DNA of 64,000 nucleotides from Natrinema hispanicum (GTDB lineage: Archaea; Halobacteriota; Halobacteria; Halobacteriales; Natrialbaceae). Positions 33,206 through 41,443 of this stretch are shown here, piece after piece. Below the pieces are notes generated by a model that worked only from the letters and a program-made list of their open reading frames with translations, was not told where the DNA came from and did not search any database. Location: assembly GCF_900111485.1 (NCBI RefSeq), contig NZ_FOIC01000001.1:1-64000 (forward strand). The letters are read 5' to 3'. Every line of letters starts with the position of its first letter. Within the stretch, counting starts at the first letter, position 1. The position numbers and the translations under genes were made by a program.

Positions 33206-33634
33206 TTAGCTCCCTCCGTCGTTGTGTGCGACCCGCATTAGATCGAGCGTTCGCTGGAACGCGCGGAGATGCTGGAAGATTTTCTTGTTGTTACCGGTCA
33301 ACTGGAGATGGCCGTCCTCGTTGCGAACCGCGGTCCGATAGTGCGACGCGATGATTTCGTGGTTGAACGCGGGTGGTGTCTCCTGAACGAACTCCTCCCA
33401 GGCTTCGCGGTCGCCCTCGACGCCGAACGACCACTGGTTGTTCATCGTCGGATTCGGGACGAGCTGTTTGATCTCGCCGCCGTCCATCTCGAGGAGGACA
33501 CGCTCGTCACCGATCTCGACGTAGAAGTTTTCGGAGAACTTGTCGTGGCCTCGCACTTTCATTTCCGGGTCGCTGTTGACGGTCTCTTTGTACGACTCCC
33601 ACCACTCGTGGGTGCCGAGTTCTGTATCGTTCAT
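33206..33634 (-). CDS. SCP2-like small protein
   Basis: The 142-residue protein starts MNDTELGTHEWWESYKETVN. The centre, ENFYVEIGDERVLLEMDGGE, followed by WSFGVEGDREAWEEFVQ, resembles the strand-strand-helix order of sterol-carrier-protein-2 folds. The end is a long amphipathic helix (IFQHLRAFQRTLDLMRVAHN). It is likely a carrier or helper for the adjoining hydrolase. The family assignment is by pattern only. ATG 33634 was chosen because the upstream extension to 33712 is Arg-rich and unlike the rest. Confidence 0.65.
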   Translation of the reverse strand: MNDTELGTHEWWESYKETVNSDPEMKVRGHDKFSENFYVEIGDERVLLEMDGGEIKQLVPNPTMNNQWSFGVEGDREAWEEFVQETPPAFNHEIIASHYRTAVRNEDGHLQLTGNNKKIFQHLRAFQRTLDLMRVAHNDGGS

Positions 33635-33721
33635 CGAAACCACATGGCACGTTCGCCGAACGAGTCGAAGTAGCTCACACAATAATACCCGATACCTTCG
33701 GCCTGAATACAACCGCAGATC

Positions 33722-33740
33722 TCGATAGACGGCCTATCGA
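33722..33740. promoter_or_regulatory. Inverted repeat between the SCP2-like and lutC genes
   Basis: TCGATAG (33722-33728) and CTATCGA (33734-33740) form a perfect 7-bp inverted repeat around ACGGC. It lies roughly midway between the two divergent starts (33634 and 33838), as expected for an operator. Confidence 0.45.
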
Positions 33741-33837
33741 ACTCCATTACACGGCTATGTTCGTCGCGGTCGACAGCCCGATCGCCATCCCAAATCGACC
33801 GTCAGTGTCTTCACCGTCCGCTTAGATATGAGTACTG

Positions 33838-34344
33838 ATGACAGTCGACACTGTCGGCCGGTTCGAACGCGCACTCGAGGGACTCGAGGTAGGATTCGAG
33901 CGCGTTCCGGCCGCCGATGCGAGCGAGCGAATCGCAACGATCGTCGAGGAGCCAGCCGTCGGCGCGCCGCTGCCGTTCGAGGGCGTCACACTCCCCGAGT
34001 CAGTGACGACGGAGCCGACGAGTGCCGACCTCGAGGCCGCCCGGACGGGTGTGACGCCGGCCGGCTTTGCGATCGCAGAGTATGGTACCGTCGCCGTCGA
34101 GTCGACCGCCGACGGCGCAGAAGCGATCAGCCTCTATTCGGATCGCCACGTCGCGGTCGTCGCAGAAAGCGACGTGGTCCCGGATCTGAGCGCCGGCTTC
34201 GACCGTCTCGCCGACGGCTTCGCGGCGGGTCAGGACAGCGTCGTCTTCGCGACCGGTCGGAGCGCGACCGCCGATATGGGCGATCTCGTCCACGGCGTCC
34301 ACGGCCCCGGTGACGTCGACGTGATCGTCGTGGAGGACCGCTAA
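33838..34344 (+). CDS. LUD-domain protein, LutC-like
   Basis: The 168-residue LUD-domain protein has GVTPAGFAIAEYGTVAVEST and LVHGVHGPGDVDVIVVEDR, the typical LutC pattern. LutC works with LutA and LutB to oxidise L-lactate to pyruvate. Here it lies 1 bp before a LutB-LutA fusion. No lactate dehydrogenase of the FAD type is near. Confidence 0.85.
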   Translation: MTVDTVGRFERALEGLEVGFERVPAADASERIATIVEEPAVGAPLPFEGVTLPESVTTEPTSADLEAARTGVTPAGFAIAEYGTVAVESTADGAEAISLYSDRHVAVVAESDVVPDLSAGFDRLADGFAAGQDSVVFATGRSATADMGDLVHGVHGPGDVDVIVVEDR

Positions 34345-34345
34345 G

Positions 34346-36637
34346 ATGGCCCAGCGAACCCACTCACAGCAGGCCGACCACATCCGGCACCTGCTCGAGA
34401 CCGAAGGCGACGCCGTCCACGCGAAAGCGAGTTCGTTCCACGCACAGCGGGGCGAGGCGTACGATGCGGCTGACGACCTCGAGGCGCTGCGAACCGAGGC
34501 CCGATCGATCAAGGAAGACGCCATCGACCGGCTACCCGATCTGATCGACACGGTCAGGGACGCGGTCGAGGCAAACGGCGGCACCGTCTACGTTGCCGAC
34601 GACGCGGCGGATGCGAACGCGTACGTTGCCGATGTCGTCGACACCCAGACCGAGGAACACGGGATCACCGGAGACGGTGACACGCCGTCGGTCGTCAAAT
34701 CGAAGTCCATGACGACCGAGGAGATCGATCTCAACGACGCGCTCGAGGCCGCAGGGATCGAGGTCACCGAGACCGACCTCGGCGAGTGGGTCCTCCAGGT
34801 TGCGGACGATACGCCCTCGCACATCGTCGGCCCGGCGATGCACCTCGAGCGCGCGGAGATCGCCGAGTTGTTCAACGAGCGATTCGATCCCGACGAGCCA
34901 TTGGAAACAGCCGAAGAGCTCACCCAGTTCGCCCGCGACTATCTCGCCGATCACATCCAGGAGGCCGACGTGGGAATCACCGGCGCGAACTTCGTCGTCG
35001 CAGACAGTGGGACGATCACCCTCGTCACGAACGAGGGCAACGCGCGCAAGTGTGCGGTCACGCCCGACACTCATGTCGCGATCGCAGGCGTCGAGAAGCT
35101 GATTCCAAGGCTGTCGGACCTCGAGCCGTTCGTCGATCTCATCGCCAAGAGCGCGACGGGCCAGTCGATCGCACAGTACGTGACGATGCTCTCCCCGCCG
35201 ACCGACTCGCCGACGCTGGAGTTCGATCGGCCGGACGAGCCGATCACGGCTGGGGATGACGGGGCAGCCAACACGGAGCCGGCTGATCGTGACTTCCACC
35301 TCGTCTTGCTGGACAACGGCCGCATGGACATGCGCGAGGACGACCAGCTCCGGGAGACGCTCTATTGCATTCGGTGTGGGGCCTGTTCGAATTCGTGTGT
35401 GAACTTCCAGTCCGTTGGCGGCCACGGCTTCGGCGGCGAGACTTACTCCGGTGGGATCGCGACTGGCTGGGAGGCTGGTGTCCACGGTCAGGACTCGGCC
35501 GCTGAGTTCAACGACCTCTGTACCGGCTGTTCGCGCTGTGTCGACGCCTGTCCGGTCAAGATCGACATCCCATGGATAAACACCGTCGTCCGGGATCGGA
35601 TCAACCGCAACGAGGACCCGGCGGCCACTGACTTCCTCGTCGATGGCCTCACACCTGACATGGAAGACGGCGGAATCGACCTCGGCAAGCGCTTCTTCGG
35701 CAACATCGGGACGGTCGCAAAAGCCGCCAGCGCGACTGCGCCCGTTTCGAACTGGCTGGCCGATGCCGATCCCATCCGCGGGCTGCTCGAGCGCACCCTC
35801 GGGATCGACCGGCGGCGCGATCTGCCCGCGTTCCAGCGCGAATCGCTCGTCGACTGGTTCGAGAAGCGAGGTGGCAAAGCCGCCTCGAGTCGACGGGCGG
35901 CTCGAGCCGACGACGCGGACATCGATCGCGAGGTCGTCCTCTATCCCGACGTCTACACGAACTACGTCGACACCGAGCGCGGAAAAGCCGCCGTCCGCAC
36001 GCTCGAGGCGCTGGGCATCCCGGTGCGCGTTCCGGACCTGCCCGAAAGCGGGCGCGCCGCGCTCTCACAGGGGATGGTCGCGACTGCAGACCGGCAGGCC
36101 AGCCGACTCTACGCCGCACTGGCTGAGGACCTCGACGCCGGCCGAGATGTCGTCGTCGTCGAGCCCTCCGATCTGGCAGCCATGCACCGCGAGTACGAAC
36201 AGCTGCTCCCCGAGCGGTCGTTCGAGCGCCTACGCGACAATAGCTACGAGATCTGTGAGTACGTCTACGGACTGCTCGAGAACGGGGCCAATCCGTCGGC
36301 GCTGTCGACCGGCGATGGCGCGGAGCCGATTGCCTATCACTCGCACTGCCAGCAGCGCACGCTCGATCTCGAGGCACCGACGGTCGCCGTCCTCGAGCGC
36401 TGTGGCTACACACCCGACACCTCGAGTGCCGAGTGCTGTGGGATGGCGGGCTCTTTCGGCTACAAACGCGAGTACTACGAACTCAGTGTGGATGTCGGCG
36501 AGCGACTGGCCGAACAGGTCGCCGGTGCCAAAACGGTCGTCGCGTCGGGCACGTCGTGTGGCGACCAACTCGAGGGCCTGCTCGAGCGGGACGTGCCACA
36601 TCCGATCGAGTTGCTCGAACCCAGCTCCCGGCTGTAG
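34346..36637 (+). CDS. LutB-LutA fusion: LUD domain, two 4Fe-4S clusters, CCG domain
   Basis: The product has 763 residues. Residues 1-310 are a LutB-type LUD domain (SKSMTTEEIDLNDALEAAGI, GITGANFVVADSGTITLVTN). The two ferredoxin clusters are CIRCGACSNSC and CTGCSRCVDACP. The C-terminal part resembles LutA: ECCGMAGSFGYK and ASGTSCGDQ keep one Cys-rich (CCG) site. The first CCG site is lost: the family has CCGRP, but here it reads ESGRAALSQGM. It is probably an electron-transferring lactate or glycolate oxidation subunit working with the LutC-like protein 1 bp upstream. Confidence 0.85.
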   Translation: MAQRTHSQQADHIRHLLETEGDAVHAKASSFHAQRGEAYDAADDLEALRTEARSIKEDAIDRLPDLIDTVRDAVEANGGTVYVADDAADANAYVADVVDTQTEEHGITGDGDTPSVVKSKSMTTEEIDLNDALEAAGIEVTETDLGEWVLQVADDTPSHIVGPAMHLERAEIAELFNERFDPDEPLETAEELTQFARDYLADHIQEADVGITGANFVVADSGTITLVTNEGNARKCAVTPDTHVAIAGVEKLIPRLSDLEPFVDLIAKSATGQSIAQYVTMLSPPTDSPTLEFDRPDEPITAGDDGAANTEPADRDFHLVLLDNGRMDMREDDQLRETLYCIRCGACSNSCVNFQSVGGHGFGGETYSGGIATGWEAGVHGQDSAAEFNDLCTGCSRCVDACPVKIDIPWINTVVRDRINRNEDPAATDFLVDGLTPDMEDGGIDLGKRFFGNIGTVAKAASATAPVSNWLADADPIRGLLERTLGIDRRRDLPAFQRESLVDWFEKRGGKAASSRRAARADDADIDREVVLYPDVYTNYVDTERGKAAVRTLEALGIPVRVPDLPESGRAALSQGMVATADRQASRLYAALAEDLDAGRDVVVVEPSDLAAMHREYEQLLPERSFERLRDNSYEICEYVYGLLENGANPSALSTGDGAEPIAYHSHCQQRTLDLEAPTVAVLERCGYTPDTSSAECCGMAGSFGYKREYYELSVDVGERLAEQVAGAKTVVASGTSCGDQLEGLLERDVPHPIELLEPSSRL

Positions 36638-36802
36638 CGGTCGTCGGTACTTCGCTGGGCTGCTCGTGACACTCCGTGCCGTCTCGTCGTTTCGCTTCGC
36701 CGTTCACTGGACGACAGTCACCACTACCACGGAACAACCGGCTGCGCGCTGGCTAGCCACGTGAAAAAGACCGAAAGAGAGTGGTCGGAACGGGAGCGTC
36801 CG
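36638..36802. other. Gap between convergent lut fusion and DUF3194 genes
   Basis: These 165 bp carry the 3' ends of two convergent genes. I see no ORF, repeat copy or strong terminator hairpin in it. Confidence 0.5.
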
Positions 36803-37057
36803 TTACTCCTCAAACAGTTCGTCGACTGCTTGTCGGGCCGCGAGCGCGGCATCGTCGGCGACCTGTTCGGGATCGGCCTCGGCGTCGTCCTCGGGCACGT
36901 TGAGATAGACGTCGACCTCGAGGACGCCGTCTTCGAACGTCACGGTGACGTCGAGATCGCGAACGGCCGACTGTTTGTACTGCGAGAAGACGTAGCCTTC
37001 CGCAGCGTCCGACGCCGTCTGGACGACGTCGTCGGCCGTCGGCTCGTCAGTCGGCAT
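36803..37057 (-). CDS. DUF3194 family protein
   Basis: The 84-residue protein is of the archaeal DUF3194 type (VVQTASDAAEGYVFSQYKQS, DLDVTVTFEDGVLEVDVYLN). The family is routinely encoded next to prefoldin beta and the RpoP/Pcc1 cluster, as here: it starts directly at the end of pfdB. No catalytic motif is seen. Function unknown. Confidence 0.85.
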   Translation of the reverse strand: MPTDEPTADDVVQTASDAAEGYVFSQYKQSAVRDLDVTVTFEDGVLEVDVYLNVPEDDAEADPEQVADDAALAARQAVDELFEE

Positions 37058-37453
37058 TTATGCGCCGCCAGCGCCGGGACCGCCAGCAGGGCTCGGACCG
37101 CCGCCCATGCCGCCGCCGAGCAGCTCTTCGAGCTCGTCCTGCAGGCTCTCGAACTGGTCCTGTACGCGGTCTTCCTGTTTCTCGAGGGTCTCGAGGCGGA
37201 GCTCGAGCGAGTCGACCTTGTCCGCGAGGTCTTCTTCTGCCTGGTCGTAGTCAGTCTCGACGAGCAGTTCGCCGACGCTGCGGTACATCGTCGTCTCCTC
37301 GTCGATGTTCTCGAGTTCGTCGAGGGCGTTCTGGGCCTCGGTGAGACCGGTTTCCGCTTCCTGTTTCTGGACGGCGACTTGCTGTGCCGTCTCCTGCAGG
37401 TCCTGTAGCTGTTCGATTTTCTCCTGTGCTTCCGGCGGCAGGTTTCCTTGCAT
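37058..37453 (-). CDS. pfdB: Prefoldin subunit beta
   Basis: The 131-residue protein has two long helices joined by a beta hairpin ([40 protein letters not shown]) and a Gly/Pro-rich tail. Four beta and two alpha subunits form the hexameric chaperone that hands unfolded proteins to the thermosome. ATG 37453 ([16 protein letters not shown]) is the family start; the open frame extends to 37573 without homology. A TATA box lies 28 nt upstream. Confidence 0.95.
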   Translation of the reverse strand: MQGNLPPEAQEKIEQLQDLQETAQQVAVQKQEAETGLTEAQNALDELENIDEETTMYRSVGELLVETDYDQAEEDLADKVDSLELRLETLEKQEDRVQDQFESLQDELEELLGGGMGGGPSPAGGPGAGGA

Positions 37454-37477
37454 ACCTCGACCCTCGCCCTCCGGACT

Positions 37478-37485
37478 GATAAAGC
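37478..37485 (-). promoter_or_regulatory. TATA box of pfdB
   Basis: The minus strand reads GCTTTATC, centred 28 nt before ATG 37453. The pfdB-DUF3194 pair therefore has its own promoter, separate from the eL43-rpoP-pcc1 genes. Confidence 0.55.
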
Positions 37486-37590
37486 CAAGCTTTGTGCTTC
37501 GCCCGGATCGACGTCCGCCCCGTTTTTGATTTTCGACCGGACTCACTCCGTTCACCAGTCCGAGCCACGTCACGGTCTGAACCGCTATTC

Positions 37591-37672
37591 ATACGGTCTG
37601 CTGTGACGCTGTCCCGGTGGGGCCGCGACCCGCACTGCGATCCCACCGGCACTGACTGACAGGAATCCGTAT
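37591..37672 (+). repeat. Dispersed ~80-bp palindromic element, copy C
   Basis: It starts ATACGGTCTGCTGTGACGCT and ends CAGGAATCCGTAT, so the termini are perfect ATACGG/CCGTAT inverted repeats. The central stem is CCGGTGGG against CCCACCGG. This differs in sequence from the CCGGCACACCC/GGGTGTGCCGG stem of copies B and D but remains paired. It separates pcc1 from pfdB, which are adjacent in many archaea. Confidence 0.75.
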
Positions 37673-37738
37673 CAAGTGGGCTGAAAGTGACGAGAAAGCC
37701 TATAGGTCTGCCAGTATCGATCGCGAGCGAGTCGCTGT

Positions 37739-38008
37739 CTACTGATCGGACTCGAGCACTCCTAACCCAGCGTCGGCAGTCCGTTCGGCGACATCGATCA
37801 GCGAAAACCAGGTGTTCAACGCGGCGCGCAGGGCGATCACATCGTCGGCATCGATCTCGATGCAAACGCGATCGCCGTCCCGCTCGAGGGTCGTCCGCGA
37901 GCGGTCGTCGTCGATCTCGCCGATTTCGCGGGCGACGCTTGCGGCGACGAGTTCGGCACGCGCGGTGCTCTCGTAGTCGAACTCGAGGGTCGAGTCGTGA
38001 GAAGACAC
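37739..38008 (-). CDS. Pcc1-family protein in the eL43-rpoP-prefoldin cluster (second of two)
   Basis: The 89-residue product has the Pcc1 pattern: RVCIEIDADDVIALRAALNT WFSLIDVAERTAD follows two beta strands. It starts 9 bp after rpoP, and rpl43e-rpoP-pcc1-pfdB is a widely conserved archaeal order, which makes this the more canonical Pcc1 locus. With the paralog at 7129-7434 the window encodes two family members, fitting the idea of a Pcc1-Pcc2 heterodimer in archaeal KEOPS. Confidence 0.8.
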   Translation of the reverse strand: MSSHDSTLEFDYESTARAELVAASVAREIGEIDDDRSRTTLERDGDRVCIEIDADDVIALRAALNTWFSLIDVAERTADAGLGVLESDQ

Positions 38009-38017
38009 GCTGGCGCG

Positions 38018-38152
38018 TTACTGGGCGTCGACTTCTTTGACGTCGCGGCTGCGTTCTTTCAGGAGCACGCGGTGGCCGCAGTAGGGACAGCGGACGCCAC
38101 CGTACTCGTCGAGCTGGACGTCGCGTTTACAGCGAGAGCATTTGTAACTCAT
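38018..38152 (-). CDS. rpoP: DNA-directed RNA polymerase subunit P (Rpo12)
   Basis: The 44-residue zinc-ribbon protein is [44 protein letters not shown] when read in pieces. The CxxC pairs CSRC and CPYC bind zinc. It is the archaeal counterpart of eukaryotic RPB12. It lies 19 bp after rpl43e and 9 bp before the pcc1 paralog. Confidence 0.96.
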   Translation of the reverse strand: MSYKCSRCKRDVQLDEYGGVRCPYCGHRVLLKERSRDVKEVDAQ

Positions 38153-38171
38153 ACGGGACCTAAAGGGGATG

Positions 38172-38435
38172 TTAGTCGTCGTCCTCGGAGAGGGCAGCGC
38201 GGATGGAGCGCTGAACGGTGCGGCCGGCGGGGGTCTCCGGGCGGTAGGCACCGCCGGTGAAGACCTCGCCAGTTTCCTCGTTCTTCCAGATACCAGTGCC
38301 GACGCGGGTGACGTCGTCGCCGTCGACCTCGGCGTTTTGCATGTCGTCTTCGATCTCGCTGACGCGACGTCGTGCGACGCGGCCGTAGCGGGCACCGAAG
38401 CGGCCAGCGCTACCGACCTGTCCTTTCTTGGCCAT
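38172..38435 (-). CDS. rpl43e: 50S ribosomal protein L37Ae (eL43), zinc-free form
   Basis: The 87-residue protein starts [20 protein letters not shown] and ends [20 protein letters not shown], both conserved. The middle, where this family normally has a CxxC...CxxC zinc ribbon, reads [21 protein letters not shown] and contains no Cys at all. A 50S subunit protein. ATG 38435 is chosen because MAKKG is the family start. Confidence 0.93.
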   Translation of the reverse strand: MAKKGQVGSAGRFGARYGRVARRRVSEIEDDMQNAEVDGDDVTRVGTGIWKNEETGEVFTGGAYRPETPAGRTVQRSIRAALSEDDD

Positions 38436-38509
38436 AGTAGTGCTCTCTATCGCCAGCGGATTCTTAAACCTGTTGAGTCGCGTCGATTCGCGAACGCGAT
38501 CGACGCCAA

Positions 38510-38716
38510 TCACGACCCACTGAGCCGCTGGGCGACTGGCCACGCCAGCAGTTCCGCCAGAATGAGCGCGAGTGCAGCGAGATAGCCGGCTGCCGCAAGC
38601 GGCGCGGTGAACAGTCCCGATCCAATACCCGGTACAGCAAGCAGTGTCCGAACGGCGAGGCCGCTGACCGCCAGCAGCGGGATTAGTGTGAGGACGGCGT
38701 CCGGTCGCTCGACCAT
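38510..38716 (-). CDS. Small two-helix membrane protein
   Basis: The 68-residue product is mostly hydrophobic: [20 protein letters not shown] and [20 protein letters not shown] form two membrane helices joined by a short Gly/Pro turn. Haloarchaea have many such proteins without known function. It lies 74 bp before rpl43e on the same strand. Its ATG is followed by VERPDAV, a start I have seen in similar proteins. Confidence 0.6.
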   Translation of the reverse strand: MVERPDAVLTLIPLLAVSGLAVRTLLAVPGIGSGLFTAPLAAAGYLAALALILAELLAWPVAQRLSGS

Positions 38717-38854
38717 GACTAATTATATCTAATTACACCAGCCCTCATTAAGGCAGGGAGAACCAGCAGCACCTGTCACTTCCATCGGATAGCAACAGAG
38801 TGTCAGTGAAAACATCTGAATCCAAGCCAGCCGATCGGACTCGGAGCCAGACAA

Positions 38855-39610
38855 TTACTGAAATTCGGCTTCCGCGAGCACGTCGTTTAAATCGGCCCGG
38901 ATCCGCTCACCCATCTCCCGATCTCGAGCGGTCGTCACAACGCGGTTTTCCTGGACGCTCGAGCCGTCCCGGAGCAACATCCGTACGTTGCCACCGTCGT
39001 CGGCGCGGGTGACCTTCGCGCGCATTCCCGACTGGGAACCCTTGCCGCCAGCGTCGATGGGGCCCGGAATGACCTTCTTGACGTGGGGATGACCCGCAAC
39101 GGCGTGGATCGCCTCCATGCCCGTCCGCCCCCCGATGAGCGTCGTGTGGCTGCCGCCGATCTTCTCGGCCGGCGGCGTCTCGACGACGTCGAGTGCGCGA
39201 TTGCCGCGGCGCTCGAGGACGGCTTCGACGGGATCGGCGTCGTCGACACGGTAGAACGGATAGTGGATGGTCTCGCGAACGGCCCGGATAACGTCCCGTG
39301 TGCCTCCGGCGTAGACCTCCTCGGGGCGTTTCCGGCGGATCTCGTCGCCGATCAGGCCCGCAAAGTTTCGGAGTTCGGTCGGCTCGTTCTCGCCGTCTTC
39401 TGGCGTCGTGGTGATCGTCGTCTCGCCGAGGATCTGCTCGTCGGGGTCCGCCGGCTCATCTCCGTGTGTCTCGTCGTCGCCCGCGAGCATCGTGATGGTC
39501 GCCCGGTCGCGTGCCGCCTCGAGGACGATCGCCTCGGTGTTGGCGTCCCGGCAGACCAGACAGTAGTCGCCAGGTTTCTCGAGCGGCGACGCACAGTGAC
39601 GACACTCCAT
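38855..39610 (-). CDS. DUF2103 family protein (predicted metal-binding)
   Basis: The product has 251 residues. It begins with a zinc-ribbon-like CRHCASPLEKPGDYCLVC. The C-terminal 130 residues carry GGSHTTLIGGRTGMEAIHAV and PHVKKVIPGPIDAGGKGSQS, the DUF2103 core with conserved His and Gly residues. No pathway is known for this family. It is the same strand as surE, 60 bp after it. Confidence 0.85.
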   Translation of the reverse strand: MECRHCASPLEKPGDYCLVCRDANTEAIVLEAARDRATITMLAGDDETHGDEPADPDEQILGETTITTTPEDGENEPTELRNFAGLIGDEIRRKRPEEVYAGGTRDVIRAVRETIHYPFYRVDDADPVEAVLERRGNRALDVVETPPAEKIGGSHTTLIGGRTGMEAIHAVAGHPHVKKVIPGPIDAGGKGSQSGMRAKVTRADDGGNVRMLLRDGSSVQENRVVTTARDREMGERIRADLNDVLAEAEFQ

Positions 39611-39670
39611 AGTCGTCTCTTGACACTGATCGTGTAAAACAGCCGTGTTTCCTCGCCGGCGGTCGCGGCG

Positions 39671-40507
39671 CTACAGGATGTGTTCAAAGATCGTCCGGAC
39701 GGCCTCGGTATCGATGACGTCGTAGGGGATACGAAGCGGCGAGATCGAGACCTGCTCGGCGAGTACGGCGTGGCGGTCGGTGTCTTCGGGATCGGGAATG
39801 TCTCGATTGGACATCTGCTGCCAGAGTTTGTTCGTGAGCTGGAAGCTGCCATCCTCGACTGTCGCGTCCATCTCGTAGACCCGAGTCGGGCGTGTAATCG
39901 CATAGCCGTTCGGCTTGAGACCCGGACGGGGAACGTTGACGTTCAGATAGTCGACGCGGTCGAACAGGCCGGTTCCGGGTGCACCGTCGACGATCGTGGC
40001 GGTGATCGCGGCGGCCCGCTCGAAATCGGCCGGCTCGAGCTCTCCGTCGTGGCCCAGCGTATCCATCGAGACAGCGATCGACGGCGTCTCGAGAAACGCC
40101 GCCTCCATCGCGGCGCTGACCGTCCCCGATCGGGAGAAGACGTAGGCACCCAGGTTCGCCCCGGAGTTACAGCCCGAGACGACGATGTCTGGTTCGGGCT
40201 CTACGGCGTTGACGCCGACGATAGCACAGTCACAGGGGGTGCCGTCGACTGCGTAGCCGAGTTCGTGGTCGGTGTGCGGAACTGGCGATGTAAACGAATC
40301 CGATTCCAGGTCTAATGAGAGGTCATCGGGTGAGGATCGCGTCCGGCCATACGAGAGCGACCGGCCGACAGCGCTGCGGTTCCGGTCGGGCGCGACGACG
40401 GTGACCGTGCCGACCGTCTGGAGTGCGTCGTACAGCGCCCGGATCCCGGGTGCGTCGATCCCGTCGTCGTTCGTCAGGAGAATGTGGGGGTCAGAATCCA
40501 GTTCCAT
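39671..40507 (-). CDS. surE: 5'/3'-nucleotidase SurE
   Basis: The 278-residue metallophosphatase has LLTNDDGIDAPGI at the N-terminus (the Asp pair binds the metal), a Ser in RSAVGRSLSYGR and Asn in SGCNSGANLG. It dephosphorylates nucleoside monophosphates. I prefer ATG 40507 (MELDSDPHILLTNDDG) over the in-frame ATG at 40519. Confidence 0.93.
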   Translation of the reverse strand: MELDSDPHILLTNDDGIDAPGIRALYDALQTVGTVTVVAPDRNRSAVGRSLSYGRTRSSPDDLSLDLESDSFTSPVPHTDHELGYAVDGTPCDCAIVGVNAVEPEPDIVVSGCNSGANLGAYVFSRSGTVSAAMEAAFLETPSIAVSMDTLGHDGELEPADFERAAAITATIVDGAPGTGLFDRVDYLNVNVPRPGLKPNGYAITRPTRVYEMDATVEDGSFQLTNKLWQQMSNRDIPDPEDTDRHAVLAEQVSISPLRIPYDVIDTEAVRTIFEHIL

Positions 40508-40569
40508 TGCCGTATACACCGTCTAGCGGTCGACGTACCTATCAGTTCGGTTCGGCGGTATGCCATCCG

Positions 40570-41001
40570 CTACGAGGCCGTATCGAGCGCGCTCGAGAGC
40601 GTTGCCCCGCAGGCCGGACAGTACCGCGAGCCGTCGGTGACGACCGCTGCACAGTCGGGACAGGTGATCGCACCGGTCGGGTCGACGCCACGCTCGAGGG
40701 CTTCGCCACAGGACGGGCAGTAATCTGCGGTCGCCGGCACGGCCGCGCCACATCCGGGACAGGCGTCACCGTCGTCCCAGAGGACGCGACGCTGGGAGTT
40801 CGCGACGTAGTTGTACGCGGCCCAGACGACGTTTCCAACACCCAGCGAGAACCAGAACGTCAGCAGGGCGACCAAGATGTGCGAGCCGACCGACCCGTAC
40901 TTCCGGTCGACCATTACGACGCGGTCGGGGGTCTCCTCCTCGATCCGCCAGCCTTGCGCGACGAGGTCATCAATTTCTCGCTGTATACGCTTGCTCCACA
41001 T
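40570..41001 (-). CDS. Zinc-ribbon membrane-associated protein
   Basis: The 143-residue protein starts MWSKRIQREIDDLVAQGWRI and has a hydrophobic helix (SHILVALLTFWFSLGVGNVV) and two C-terminal zinc ribbons (CPGCGAAVPATADYCPSC and CPDCAAVVTDGSRYCPAC). The ribbons should be on the cytoplasmic side. The combination is common in haloarchaea; its role is unknown. ATG 41001 gives the standard MWSK start. Confidence 0.8.
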   Translation of the reverse strand: MWSKRIQREIDDLVAQGWRIEEETPDRVVMVDRKYGSVGSHILVALLTFWFSLGVGNVVWAAYNYVANSQRRVLWDDGDACPGCGAAVPATADYCPSCGEALERGVDPTGAITCPDCAAVVTDGSRYCPACGATLSSALDTAS

Positions 41002-41070
41002 AGGTAGCCGTTGAACCCGGGCGGGCAAAAGGCTGTCAGCGGCCCTGCATGCGCTCGACGACAGTCGATC

Positions 41071-41367
41071 TTACCATGGCAGGTATCGCCGGAGACGAGC
41101 CAGCGTCGACGGCTCGTGGCGGACGCGTAGCGTGGTCCCGTCGGCCTCGCAGGCTGCCTCCGTCGCGGGAATTCGCTCGCCGTCCGGCAGCAGAAACGAC
41201 TGTTCACCGGCCGGTACCGTCCCGCCGCTGCTCGCGCCGAAGAGCGGCTTCGATCGTCCCGTCGGCTCCGGAACCGGCTCGCTGTACTCGATTTCGTACA
41301 CCGGTTGCCCGTCTTCGGTCGTCTTCTGCCAATCGACGATCTCGCGGGTCTCGTCCGTGCCGATCAT
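41071..41367 (-). CDS. Conserved haloarchaeal hypothetical protein
   Basis: The 98-residue product starts MIGTDETREIVDWQKTTEDG and ends LRVRHEPSTLARLRRYLPW, with a small beta-rich core and no membrane segment, cofactor site or Cys pair. The start at 41367 is chosen because the seven extra residues in the longer frame are not typical. I do not recognise a family. Confidence 0.6.
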   Translation of the reverse strand: MIGTDETREIVDWQKTTEDGQPVYEIEYSEPVPEPTGRSKPLFGASSGGTVPAGEQSFLLPDGERIPATEAACEADGTTLRVRHEPSTLARLRRYLPW

Positions 41368-41443
41368 GTGCGAGCCTACTCGTACCACCGTCTAAACGCT
41401 TCGGCGACCGTCTCGAGATGCGTCGCTGCCGGGTACAACAGCG

